NCBI GenBank assembly: GCA_900542035.1
Contig: UQMJ01000003.1
Coordinates: forward strand, 1 to 64,000
DNA: 64,000 bases
Direction: 5' to 3'
Source: an uncultured Clostridium sp.
GTDB lineage: Bacteria > Bacillota > Clostridia > Lachnospirales > Lachnospiraceae
In this document: positions 1 through 8,500 of the stretch, one piece after another
How the letters are laid out: every line of letters begins with the position of its first letter
Position numbering within the stretch: the first letter of the stretch is position 1
Translations under genes and position numbers: made by a program
The notes under the pieces: generated by a model
The model's input: the letters and a program-made list of their open reading frames with translations, nothing else
What the model was told of the DNA's origin: nothing
The model's database searches: none

Positions 1-8
1 ACAACAGA

Positions 9-46
9 AAAAGGACACTCTCCGTTTTATTGGAAAATGTCCTTTT
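9..46 (-). terminator. Terminator hairpin downstream of lysS
   Basis: A 9-bp perfect inverted repeat (AAAAGGACA at 9-17, TGTCCTTTT at 38-46) with a 20-nt loop. On the minus strand the stem is followed by TTTTTCTGTTG, so it can end leftward transcripts coming from lysS; on the plus strand the T run is shorter. Between it and lysS (47-194) no coding region can be supported. Confidence 0.6.
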
Positions 47-131
47 AATAGCATTAACTATTAAGTTTTGTAAGGTTCGACTCTCTAAAATAACACTCAT
101 CAGTCCATGTTAGTCCACCAAGTGACATAAA

Positions 132-153
132 TTTGATGTCAATTTGATGTCAA
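132..153. repeat. Tandem 11-bp direct repeat
   Basis: TTTGATGTCAA occurs twice head to tail (132-142 and 143-153) in the non-coding stretch downstream of lysS. The short reading frame through it on the minus strand is closed by a stop on both sides. It may be a remnant of an integrated element's end, but nothing in the window confirms this. Confidence 0.5.
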
Positions 154-194
154 ACACTCTGAAAAATTATAAAAGTCTATGGATTTTCTTATTC

Positions 195-2186
195 TTAATA
201 CAGCTTCGCTCCCGCCGGAATCCGGTCGTCTACCATCAGAACGTTCAGTCCTTCTCTGCCCTCTACCAAGTGGGTTGCGGAAATAATCATACCGCAGGAA
301 TCAATTCCCATCATCTTTCTTGGCGGCAGGTTTACGATGGCAATTAAGGTCTTGCCTATCAGCTCTTCCGGTTCATAGTAATCGTGAATACCGCTTAAAA
401 TCACGCGATCAGTACCGCTTCCATCGTCTAACACGAATTTTAAGAGCTTCTTGCTCTTTGGTACTGCCTCACACTCTTTTACCTTTACTGCGCGGAAATC
501 TGACTTACTGAAGGTGTCAAAGTCCACCATATCTTCAAACAGCGGCTCTACTTCTACCTTGGAGAAATCGATTGGCTCTGCCTTCACAGCCGGCATCTGT
601 TCCAGCTCCTGGGTCAAAACTCCAGCTGCCTGACTCAAAGCGGCATCAAGAGAAACGGCTTTCTCTGTCTTTTCAGCCTTGTTATCATTCTTCTTTGCAT
701 CTAAGGACTTCATTGTCGGGAACAAAAGCACATCTCGGATTGCCTGGGAATCGGTCAGCAGCATTACCATTCTGTCGATGCCAAAACCGATACCGCCAGT
801 TGGAGGCATACCGATCATCAGTGCGTTTAAGAAATCTTCGTCAGTATGGTTTGCCTCGTCGTCGCCAGCAGCAAACATCTCTTCCTGGGCTGCAAAACGC
901 TCTCTCTGGTCAATCGGGTCATTTAACTCAGAATATGCGTTTGCTAACTCCCAGCCGTTCATAAAGAACTCAAAACGCTCTACATGAGCTGGATTTTCCG
1001 GTTTCTTCTTGGTTAAAGGAGATACCTCAATCGGATGGTCCATAACAAAGGTAGGCTGGATTAAATGCTCTTCTGCAAACTCTTCGAAGAACAGATTTAA
1101 AATATCGCCTCTCTTATGGCGCTCTTCAAACTCAACATGGTGTTCCTTTGCGGCTGCTCTGGCTTCTTTTAACGTATGAATCTGGTCGAAATCTACGCCG
1201 GAATACTTCTTTACAGCCTCTACCATGGTAATACGCTCAAATGGCTTTCCTAAGTCCATCTCAATGCCATTGTAAGTAATGGTAGTGGTTCCTAAAACCT
1301 CCTGAGCCAGATAGCGGTACAGATTTTCCGTTAAATCCATCATACCGTGGTAATCGGTGTATGCCTGGTATAATTCCATCAGGGTAAACTCCGGATTGTG
1401 TCTGGTGTCTACGCCTTCGTTACGGAATACGCGCCCAATCTCATATACCCGCTCTAAACCGCCTACGATCAGACGCTTTAAGTACAGCTCCAGAGAAATC
1501 CGCAGCTTTACATCTTCGTCCAGCGCATTAAAGTGAGTCTCAAACGGTCTTGCAGCCGCGCCGCCGGCATTTGCTACCAGCATCGGGGTTTCTACCTCCA
1601 TAAATCCCTGGCCGTCTAAGTATTTACGGATTGCGGAAATAATCTTGGAACGCTTAATAAACGTATCCTTTACTTCCTCATTCATAATCAAATCTACATA
1701 TCTCTGGCGGTAACGCATATCCGTATCCGTCAGACCGTGGAATTTCTCCGGAAGTACCTGAAGGCTCTTGGAAAGAAGAACCACATCGGTTGCATGGATG
1801 GAAATCTCGCCTGTCTTAGTAGTAAATACGGTTCCCTTTACGCCAACAATATCGCCGATGTCTAATTTCTTAAAGTCCTTGTATTCGTCTTCTCCAACGC
1901 TGTCTCGGGCTACATATACCTGGATTCTGCCCTTTAAGTCCTGGATGTTGCAAAAAGACGCCTTGCCCATCACGCGCTTAAACATCATACGGCCGGCGAT
2001 GGATACCTCTTTGCCTTCTAACTCTTCGTAGTTTTCTTTGATCTCTGTGCTGTGATGGGTCTGGTCATATTTGGTTATCTGGAACGGATCCCTGCCTGAA
2101 GCCTGAAGTTCTGCCAGCTTATCCCGACGAGCCTGAAGCACATGGTTTAAATCTTCCTGTGGTTTTACCTGATTCTCTCCTGCCAC
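195..2186 (-). CDS. lysS: Lysyl-tRNA synthetase (class II) with C-terminal tRNA-binding domain
   Basis: Cytoplasmic enzyme that charges tRNA-Lys. The order is an N-terminal anticodon-binding OB fold (about residues 55-145), the class II catalytic core with motif 2 (FRNEGVDTRHNPEF, near 255) and motif 3 (GIGFGIDRMVMLL, near 465), then a linker and, from about residue 555, a second OB fold of the EMAPII/Arc1p type (from FSKSDFRAVKV to the C-terminus). At 663 aa it is about 165 aa longer than the usual 500-aa LysRS because of that domain, which in other proteins binds tRNA non-specifically. I chose the GTG at 2186: AGAGGA lies 9 nt upstream of it, whereas the in-frame GTG at 2195 directly abuts AGAGGA with no spacing. 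It lies 189 bp downstream of greA, separated by a structured element, and may be co-transcribed from the greA promoter. Confidence 0.97.
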   Translation of the reverse strand: MAGENQVKPQEDLNHVLQARRDKLAELQASGRDPFQITKYDQTHHSTEIKENYEELEGKEVSIAGRMMFKRVMGKASFCNIQDLKGRIQVYVARDSVGEDEYKDFKKLDIGDIVGVKGTVFTTKTGEISIHATDVVLLSKSLQVLPEKFHGLTDTDMRYRQRYVDLIMNEEVKDTFIKRSKIISAIRKYLDGQGFMEVETPMLVANAGGAAARPFETHFNALDEDVKLRISLELYLKRLIVGGLERVYEIGRVFRNEGVDTRHNPEFTLMELYQAYTDYHGMMDLTENLYRYLAQEVLGTTTITYNGIEMDLGKPFERITMVEAVKKYSGVDFDQIHTLKEARAAAKEHHVEFEERHKRGDILNLFFEEFAEEHLIQPTFVMDHPIEVSPLTKKKPENPAHVERFEFFMNGWELANAYSELNDPIDQRERFAAQEEMFAAGDDEANHTDEDFLNALMIGMPPTGGIGFGIDRMVMLLTDSQAIRDVLLFPTMKSLDAKKNDNKAEKTEKAVSLDAALSQAAGVLTQELEQMPAVKAEPIDFSKVEVEPLFEDMVDFDTFSKSDFRAVKVKECEAVPKSKKLLKFVLDDGSGTDRVILSGIHDYYEPEELIGKTLIAIVNLPPRKMMGIDSCGMIISATHLVEGREGLNVLMVDDRIPAGAKLY

Positions 2187-2223
2187 CTTGTACACTCCTC
2201 TTATCTATGTTCTGTCCTATACA

Positions 2224-2374
2224 GTAACAGTCAGCCATGCCATCTTCTTGCCCGCTTACAGCGGACAAGAAGCGTCGGGCGTCCGCCCTATGAAAATTCA
2301 GACAGGAAAATTCTTATGAAAGCAAGCTTTCAACGCTTTTTTCTGCCTGAATCTTCGCATGGCTGAACTGTTAC
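2224..2374. repeat. Structured inverted-repeat element (MITE- or REP-like) between greA and lysS
   Basis: The ends are near-perfect inverted repeats: GTAACAGTCAGCCATGC at 2224-2240 and GCATGGCTGAACTGTTAC at 2357-2374, with one extra base. TATA follows on both outer sides after two unmatched bases. Inside are three further hairpins: TTCTTGCCCGC/GCGGACAAGAA (2245-2271), GGGC/GCCC (2277-2288), and a longer arm ATTCAGACAGGAAAA (2296-2310) pairing with TTTTCTGCCTGAAT (2339-2352) that encloses TGAAAGC/GCTTTCA (2317-2332). The whole folds as a closed multibranch structure. No reading frame is supported. It fits a non-autonomous mobile repeat or a structured RNA in the greA-lysS transcript. A 16-mer with one mismatch to its arm occurs at 59447-59462. 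Confidence 0.7.
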
Positions 2375-2375
2375 C

Positions 2376-2855
2376 CTATACTCTCTGAATTGCCAGTACC
2401 TTGTACTTAATAACGCCAACCTGGGTTTCTACGTCTACTACATCGCCAACGCGTCTGCCAATCAGGGCATGACCAACCGGAGACTCATTGGAAATTTTAT
2501 TCTGAAGGCTGTTTGCCTCGGTGGAACCAACAATGCTGAATTCCATCTCTTCGTCGTCCTCAATGTCATATACACGGACAACGCAGCCTACATTAATCTT
2601 CTCTAAATCTACGTCTTCTTCTACGACTACTTCTGCATTTTTCAGAAGCTTCTCCAGCTCCTCGATGCGCAGCTCAATGTCTCTCTGCTCATCTTTTGCA
2701 GCATCATACTCTGCGTTCTCAGATAAGTCGCCCTGTTCTCTTGCTTCTTTAATCTTCTGGGCAACTTCCTTTCTGCGGTTTACCTTTAAATCATGAAGTT
2801 CATCTTCATATTTTTTAAGTCCCGCATAGGTCAGAATATTTTTCTTTTCTTCCAT
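2376..2855 (-). CDS. greA: Transcription elongation factor GreA
   Basis: Stimulates transcript cleavage by backtracked RNA polymerase. The 159-aa protein has the standard GreA layout: an N-terminal antiparallel coiled coil (about residues 10-75) with the tip sequence QGDLSENAEYDAAKDEQ containing the acidic residues that reach the polymerase active site, and a C-terminal FKBP-like domain ending in VGVIKYKVLAIQRV. AAGGAAG lies about 12 nt upstream of the ATG. A consensus promoter at 2911-2939 directs it, and lysS lies downstream on the same strand after the structured element. Confidence 0.97.
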   Translation of the reverse strand: MEEKKNILTYAGLKKYEDELHDLKVNRRKEVAQKIKEAREQGDLSENAEYDAAKDEQRDIELRIEELEKLLKNAEVVVEEDVDLEKINVGCVVRVYDIEDDEEMEFSIVGSTEANSLQNKISNESPVGHALIGRRVGDVVDVETQVGVIKYKVLAIQRV

Positions 2856-2910
2856 AATTTGATTGCTTCCTTCCTAACTGAAAATTAACACGCCTTCCCG
2901 CATTCAAGGT

Positions 2911-2939
2911 ATTATAGTCTAAATCCGGATCATTGTCAA
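2911..2939 (-). promoter_or_regulatory. Consensus sigma-A promoter of greA
   Basis: On the minus strand TTGACA (2934-2939) and TATAAT (2911-2916) are separated by exactly 17 bp. Both hexamers match the consensus fully. Transcription would start near 2904, giving a leader of about 50 nt before the greA ATG. Confidence 0.85.
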
Positions 2940-2944
2940 GCCAC

Positions 2945-3922
2945 TTAGCGGCTCTCCTTCCACCGCTCTAAAAGCTTTTCCATATCCTCAAATGTTTCTG
3001 CCAGATTAATCTCATTTCTCAATGCGGCAGAATGGGGCATTCCCGTCGTATACCAGGCCATATGGCCACGCATTTCGCGGATTCCTACCCGCTCGCCTTT
3101 GTACTCAATCAGCATTTTCCCATGGCGGAGAATCATCTGTCTGACTTCTTCAAAAGACGGCTTTGGCGGGGTAACTCCGGTTTCTAAAAGCGCTTTTGTC
3201 CGACTGAAAATCCAGGGGTTTCCCTTTACGCCTCTGGCAATCATTACGCCGTCGCAGCCGGTTTCTTCCATCATTCTCACTGCGTCTTCCGGCTCAAAAA
3301 CATCTCCGTTTCCGATTACCGGAATGGAAACCGCCTCTTTTACCTGACGGATAATCTCCCAATCCGCTTTTCCGGAATAGTACTGTTCCCTGGTTCTTCC
3401 ATGAACCGCTACTGCAGCCACGCCGCTGGCCTCTGCCATTTTCGCAAACTCTACCGCTGACGCTTCTCCGTTATAAAACCCTTTCCTAAACTTGACTGTT
3501 ACCGGCTTTTTGACTGCCTTTACCATAGCGGTTAAAATTTCTCCGGCCAGCTTAGGATTTTTCATCAGCGCCGACCCTTCCCCGTTGTTGACGATTTTGG
3601 GAACCGGACACCCCATGTTGATATCAATGATTTCATAGGGGCCTTCTGCTACCTGGGCGGCAATTTCTGCCATAATAGCCGGATCGGATCCAAACAGCTG
3701 GACGGCAATGGGATGTTCTTCTTCTCTTACCTGCAAAAGCTCTCTGGTATTCTTATTTTTATAAAGAATGGCTTTCGCACTGACCATTTCCGTATATGCC
3801 AGACTGCCCCCCTGCTCTTTGCACAGCAGACGGAAGGGAAGATCCGTAACTCCCGCCATAGGCGCCAGCACCAGAGGAGTATCCAGCGCAACGTTTCCAA
3901 TAACAGGCCCTTTTTTAGTCAT
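2945..3922 (-). CDS. dusB: tRNA-dihydrouridine synthase
   Basis: FMN-dependent enzyme reducing uridines in the tRNA D-loop. The TIM-barrel half carries LAPMAGVTDLPFR near the N-terminus, the DINMGCPVPKI signature, HGRTREQYYSGKADW, and GNGDVF/GCDGVMIARG phosphate-binding motifs; the C-terminal helical domain follows. I place the start at the ATG at 3922 (MTKKGP...) because AGGAG sits 6 nt upstream; the longer in-frame start at 3946 has no such site. The start overlaps the stop of the upstream DUF6145 gene by 8 bp, so translation is probably coupled. DusB is the usual Firmicutes assignment, but subgroup cannot be fixed by eye. Confidence 0.93.
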   Translation of the reverse strand: MTKKGPVIGNVALDTPLVLAPMAGVTDLPFRLLCKEQGGSLAYTEMVSAKAILYKNKNTRELLQVREEEHPIAVQLFGSDPAIMAEIAAQVAEGPYEIIDINMGCPVPKIVNNGEGSALMKNPKLAGEILTAMVKAVKKPVTVKFRKGFYNGEASAVEFAKMAEASGVAAVAVHGRTREQYYSGKADWEIIRQVKEAVSIPVIGNGDVFEPEDAVRMMEETGCDGVMIARGVKGNPWIFSRTKALLETGVTPPKPSFEEVRQMILRHGKMLIEYKGERVGIREMRGHMAWYTTGMPHSAALRNEINLAETFEDMEKLLERWKESR

Positions 3923-4283
3923 CTTCTCTCCTTCTGGCTTCTTCAATGGCTTCCAGGGGCATTCCCAGGAATTTTACCTGGTAATACAGTTCCAGAGATT
4001 CCAGAAGATCCCGTTTTTCTCTCTGGTACTGCCGGATTTTCAGCCCGCTTCCAATCTCGTCAAACAAATAATCGTTGTCATCTACAGATACTTTAAATTC
4101 CAGATTTCCCTTTTCATCAAACTCCAGGGTCAGAACGCCGCCTACGTCTTCCGTAAACAGAACGCACATAATATGGAGTTCCTTTTGTATTCCCTCTGGC
4201 AGGGAAGAAAAATCCTGGTTAAAATAATACTTCTGCTCATACGAATTCGCTCCGCAGAGCACCACTCTGTCTTGTCCTTCCAT
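3915..4283 (-). CDS. DUF6145 family protein
   Basis: A 122-aa soluble acidic protein that I recognise as the Lachnospiraceae DUF6145 family, which has no assigned function. It starts MEGQDRVVLCGANSYEQKYY and has the conserved block IMCVLFTEDVGGVLTLEF followed by FDEIGSGL, then an amphipathic helical tail. No signal peptide or membrane segment is seen. The 3' end overlaps dusB by 8 bp; this tight link suggests a role connected with dusB or its expression, but that is inference only. The pfkA terminator lies just upstream, so this pair probably has its own promoter. Confidence 0.85.
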   Translation of the reverse strand: MEGQDRVVLCGANSYEQKYYFNQDFSSLPEGIQKELHIMCVLFTEDVGGVLTLEFDEKGNLEFKVSVDDNDYLFDEIGSGLKIRQYQREKRDLLESLELYYQVKFLGMPLEAIEEARRREDD

Positions 4284-4343
4284 CTGTGGAATCCTTTCTG
4301 TCTGAATGTGTTATCCCATTCCTTTGCCGGAAAACCTGGCAGG

Positions 4344-4409
4344 AAAAAGGGCTGTCGCAGAATGACGGCGGGATCAAAGAACCATCCCTTCTTCATCATG
4401 CGGCAGCCC
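4344..4409 (-). terminator. pfkA terminator
   Basis: On the minus strand GGGCTGCCGCA (4399-4409) pairs with TGCGACAGCCC (4349-4359), an inner GGGAT/ATCCC stem lies in the loop, and the stem is followed by a T run (4344-4348 read in reverse). It lies directly after the pfkA stop. Confidence 0.8.
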
Positions 4410-4427
4410 CCTGCCGATGTTCTATGA

Positions 4428-5402
4428 TTATCGAACCAGCATCTTGCAAATCTTGTACTGGTCTTCCGGAATATCTTTTTTCATATTCAATGCTTCCTGA
4501 ATATCTACATCTACATACTGGCCATTCTGGTATGCCACTACTCGGTTGCTCTTTCCTTCTGCCAAAAGAAGCGCTGCCTTTGCACCCATAATCGACGCAT
4601 ATACACGATCCTTACAGGTAGGACTTCCGCCTCGCTGCATATGTCCCAAAATCGTCGCGCGGGTCTCGATTCCAGTGGCTGCCTCAATCCGGCGGGCCAT
4701 AGAAGCGGAATGGCCGATTCCTTCTGCATTAATGATGATGTTGTGCTTCTTGCCTCTCTTCCGGTTTTCGATAATCCGGTTGATAATGGCCTGTTCATCG
4801 CCGTCGTAGCGCTCTGGAAGCAGGATTTCTTCTGCGCCGTTGGCATATCCGCACCACAGCGCGATATATCCAGCCCGACGTCCCATAACCTCGATAATAC
4901 TGCACCGCTCATGGGAAGTAGAAGTGTCTCTTACCTTGTCGATTGCTTCCATTGCCGTGTTTACTGCCGTATCAAAGCCAATGGTATACTCCGTACAGGC
5001 AATGTCAAGGTCAATGGTTCCTGGAACCCCTACTGTGTTGATTCCCAGGGCAGCTAACTTTCCTGCTCCCCGATAAGAACCGTCTCCTCCGATTACAACG
5101 ATGCCGTCAATGCCATGTCTGCGGCAGATCTCAGCGCCCATTTCCTGGCCTTCTTTTGTTGTGAACTCCTGGCAGCGCGCCGTATATAAAATAGTACCGC
5201 CCCTGTGGATAATATCAGAAACACTGGTACTGTCCATATCTACGATTTCTTCCTGAAGAAGGCCTGCATATCCTCGCATGATACCCTTTACTTTCAAGCC
5301 CTCGTGGATTGCTGTTCTTACAACCGCACGAATTGCCGCATTCATGCCAGGCGCATCACCTCCGCTGGTCAGTACGCCAATGGTCTTTACTTTTTTAGCC
5401 AT
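4428..5402 (-). CDS. pfkA: ATP-dependent 6-phosphofructokinase
   Basis: Phosphorylates fructose 6-phosphate in glycolysis. The 324-aa protein (start at 5402, MAKKVKTIGV, with GGGAGG about 10 nt upstream) has the ATP site GVLTSGGDAPGMNAAIRA, GGDGSYRGA (Gly after GGD, as in ATP-dependent enzymes), the catalytic loop TIDLDIACTEYTIGFDTA, and the fructose-phosphate motif MGRRAGY. The residue between the two catalytic aspartates is Leu rather than the Asn of E. coli PfkA (TIDND). An upstream in-frame ATG at 5441 is rejected because the ribosome-binding site and family length favour 5402. It is a single-gene unit with its own promoter and terminator. Confidence 0.96.
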   Translation of the reverse strand: MAKKVKTIGVLTSGGDAPGMNAAIRAVVRTAIHEGLKVKGIMRGYAGLLQEEIVDMDSTSVSDIIHRGGTILYTARCQEFTTKEGQEMGAEICRRHGIDGIVVIGGDGSYRGAGKLAALGINTVGVPGTIDLDIACTEYTIGFDTAVNTAMEAIDKVRDTSTSHERCSIIEVMGRRAGYIALWCGYANGAEEILLPERYDGDEQAIINRIIENRKRGKKHNIIINAEGIGHSASMARRIEAATGIETRATILGHMQRGGSPTCKDRVYASIMGAKAALLLAEGKSNRVVAYQNGQYVDVDIQEALNMKKDIPEDQYKICKMLVR

Positions 5403-5471
5403 AAAAAATATGCCTCCCTCTCTGCGAGATTCTTCTTTCAAAAATTACGTATTTTTTTCCATACATCACAT

Positions 5472-5500
5472 ATTCTAAAACATTTTACCTGGTTTAGCAA
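5472..5500 (-). promoter_or_regulatory. Probable pfkA promoter
   Basis: TTGCTA (5495-5500) and TAGAAT (5472-5477) on the minus strand with a 17-bp spacer, about 60 nt upstream of the pfkA start. Confidence 0.55.
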
Positions 5501-5520
5501 TACCTATCCGATCCAAATTG

Positions 5521-8500
5521 TTAAATTTTTTTCTCTACAATCCGGATATTTGCTTCTCCAAAACGTCCGGACAAGAGTTCCGTCAGCTCTGTTGTAATCT
5601 CTACATTCCAGTTTACAGGCAGGATTTTTTTAGCCCGTTCCTTTTCCAGGTAGATGACTACCGCGTCATTTCCCTCTGACTGGGACAAAGAGTCCAGTAG
5701 CTTCTGCTCCCCCTTCCGGTAATCTTCCATGTCCGAAAACTTAATCCAGAGTTCCCTGGGAATTTTGGAAAACGGAACGGCTTTTTCTAAAATCAGTTTT
5801 CCCACCGGTTCTTCTCCCAAAGACACTCTTCCCTGGACAAACAGCTTGGCGTCCTCTGTAAACACTTCTCGCTGGGCTTCGTAATTTTTTGGAAATACCA
5901 GAACCTCTACGGATCCCGTCAGGTCTTCTATGGTAAGAAACGCCATCATTTTTCCCGTTTTTGTCGTCTTTACCGTCTTATCGGTTACCATTCCGCCAAT
6001 GGTCACACGCTGTCCGTCAGAAAGGGCCGCCAGGTTGGTTTCTTCATCTACCATGAAGTCGACGGCAGACGCATTGGTATTGTTCTTCATGGCGTTTACA
6101 TAGGCCTCTAACGGATGGCCGCTGATATAGATTCCCAGAGTTTCTTTTTCTCCTGCCAGAATGTCTTCTTTTGTAAACTCTTCTACGTCTGGGAAGGTAA
6201 TCTGAAAATCTGTTTTTTCGGACTCATCTGCAAAGTCAAACAGGCTCATCTGGCCAGCCATGGAGTTTTTCTTTTCCCTGTTTTTATTGTCAATAATCTC
6301 CGGCGCTATCAGCACCTTCTGCCGGCGGTTGCCTGGAAGGCAGTCCAGCGCTCCGGAACGGATAAAGTTTTCCATGGTGCGTTTATTGACTTCCTTGCTG
6401 CTCATCCGTTCTACAAAATCTTCCAGGGAACGGAACTTTCCATTGTTTTCCCGCTCTTTGACAATCATTTCCACCACGGATTTTCCAATGCTCTTAATGG
6501 CGGACAGACCATAGCGGATGCCTTCTCCGTCTACGGAAAATCCGCTTTCTCCGGAATTGATATCCGGAGGCAGGATAGCAATTCCCATCTGGCGGCAGGT
6601 CACAATGTACTCGGAAAGCTTGGTCAAGTTGTCCATTACCGACGTCATCAAGGCTGCCATAAACTCTGCCGGATAATAATATTTCAAATAAGCCGTCTGA
6701 TAGGAAACCACTGCATAAGCGGCCGCATGGGATTTATTAAAAGCGTATTTTGCAAAATCAATCATCTCATCGTAGATATGGTTGGCAATTTTTTCATCAA
6801 TTCCGTTTGCTACGCAGCCTGTTACCCCTTCTTCCGGATTGCCGTAGACAAAGTTCTGCCGCTCCTTTTCCATAACCGCCGCCTTCTTTTTCGCCATGGC
6901 TCTCCGCACCAGATCGCTTCGGCCAAGGGTATATCCGGCCAGATCCCGTACGATCTGCATAACCTGCTCCTGGTAGACGATACAGCCGTAAGTCGGACTT
7001 AAAATATGCTCTAACTGGGGGCATTCATAGGTAATGGTTTCCGGATTATTTTTCCCTTTTAAATACCTTGGGATAAAATCCATAGGGCCTGGCCGGTACA
7101 GGGAAATTCCTGCAATAATGTCTTCCAGGCTGCCTGGCTTTAGCTCCTTCATAAAGCTCTTCATACCGGAGCTTTCCACCTGGAACACGCCGTCTGTCCG
7201 TCCGGTTCCGATGGATTCCAGCACCTGCTTATCATTGTAGTCGATCGTATCTACGTCAATGTGGATCCCTCGGTTTTTCTCTATCTGATCACAGGCATTC
7301 TGGATTACCGTCAGGGTACGAAGCCCTAAAAAGTCCATTTTCAAAAGTCCCAGTTCTTCCAGAGTGGTCATGGTAAACTGGGTGGTAATGGTTCCGTCTG
7401 CTGCCCTGGAAAGAGGCACGTATTCATCCACGCTGGTACGGCTGATTACCACTCCTGCGGCGTGCATGGAGGTATGGCGTGGGAGTCCTTCCAGACGCAT
7501 GGCCATATCTATCAGGTACTTAACCTGATCGTCGCTGTTATAGGCATCCCGCAGATCCGGACTGGTTTTTAAGGCTTTTTCCAGGGTCATTCCTAAGTCT
7601 GCCGGAATCATCTTGGCAATGGCATCGCACTGGGCATAAGACAGATCCAGCACTCTTCCCACATCCCGAACCACGCCTTTTGCCGCCAGCGTACCAAAGG
7701 TAACAATCTGGGCCACCTGGTCTTTTCCATATTTTTCTACCACATAGTCAATAACTTCCTGACGCCTCTCGTAGCAGAAGTCAATATCAATATCCGGCAT
7801 GGACACACGCTCCGGATTCAGGAACCGTTCAAACAGAAGACCGTACCGGATGGGGTCAATGTTGGTAATTTCCAGCGCATACGACACCACGCTTCCGGCT
7901 GCGGAACCACGCCCTGGCCCTACACTGATCCCATGGGATTTTGCAAAGTGGATGAAATCCCACACAATCAGGAAATAATCTACATAGCCCATGGTATGGA
8001 TGGTATCCAGCTCGTAAACCATACGTTCATGAAGACTTCCATCGTCATCCGGATACCGCTTTGCAAAGCCTTCTTCGCAGAGGTAATTTAGATAACTCCA
8101 GGAATCGTAACCTTCCGGAACCTGGTATTTCGGCAGCTTGGTCACGCCAAATTCAATCTCCACATTGCAGCGTTCTGCAATCTTGTGGGTATTTTCCAGG
8201 GCTTCCGGAGCATAGGGAAACAGTTCCCGCATCTCATCTTCTGATTTTAAATAAAATTTCTCCGCTTCATACCGCATCCGGTTTTCGTCGGTTACCTTCT
8301 TGCCGGTCTGGATGCACAGCAGAATGTCGTGGGCCTTCCAGTCTTCTTTTAAGGTATAATGGCTGTCGTTGGTGGCTACCAGTCCGATTCCCAGTTCTTT
8401 TGAAATCCGCAAAATCCCCTGATTGACCTGTCTCTGAGCCGGAATTCCATGATCCTGAAGTTCCAGGAAGAAATTGCCCTGGCCAAAAATCTCCTGATAG

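Noticed and set aside
75..90. tRNA/tmRNA T-loop-like GGTTCGAC
   Set aside because: The flanking bases do not form a T stem and no other tRNA or tmRNA arms are found nearby.
2196..2375. T-box riboswitch upstream of lysS
   Set aside because: No T-box consensus or antiterminator pairing is visible; the stretch is occupied by the inverted-repeat element.
6115..7002. A 295-aa plus-strand frame
   Set aside because: It runs antisense to the conserved core of dnaE, has no ribosome-binding site and resembles no protein family.
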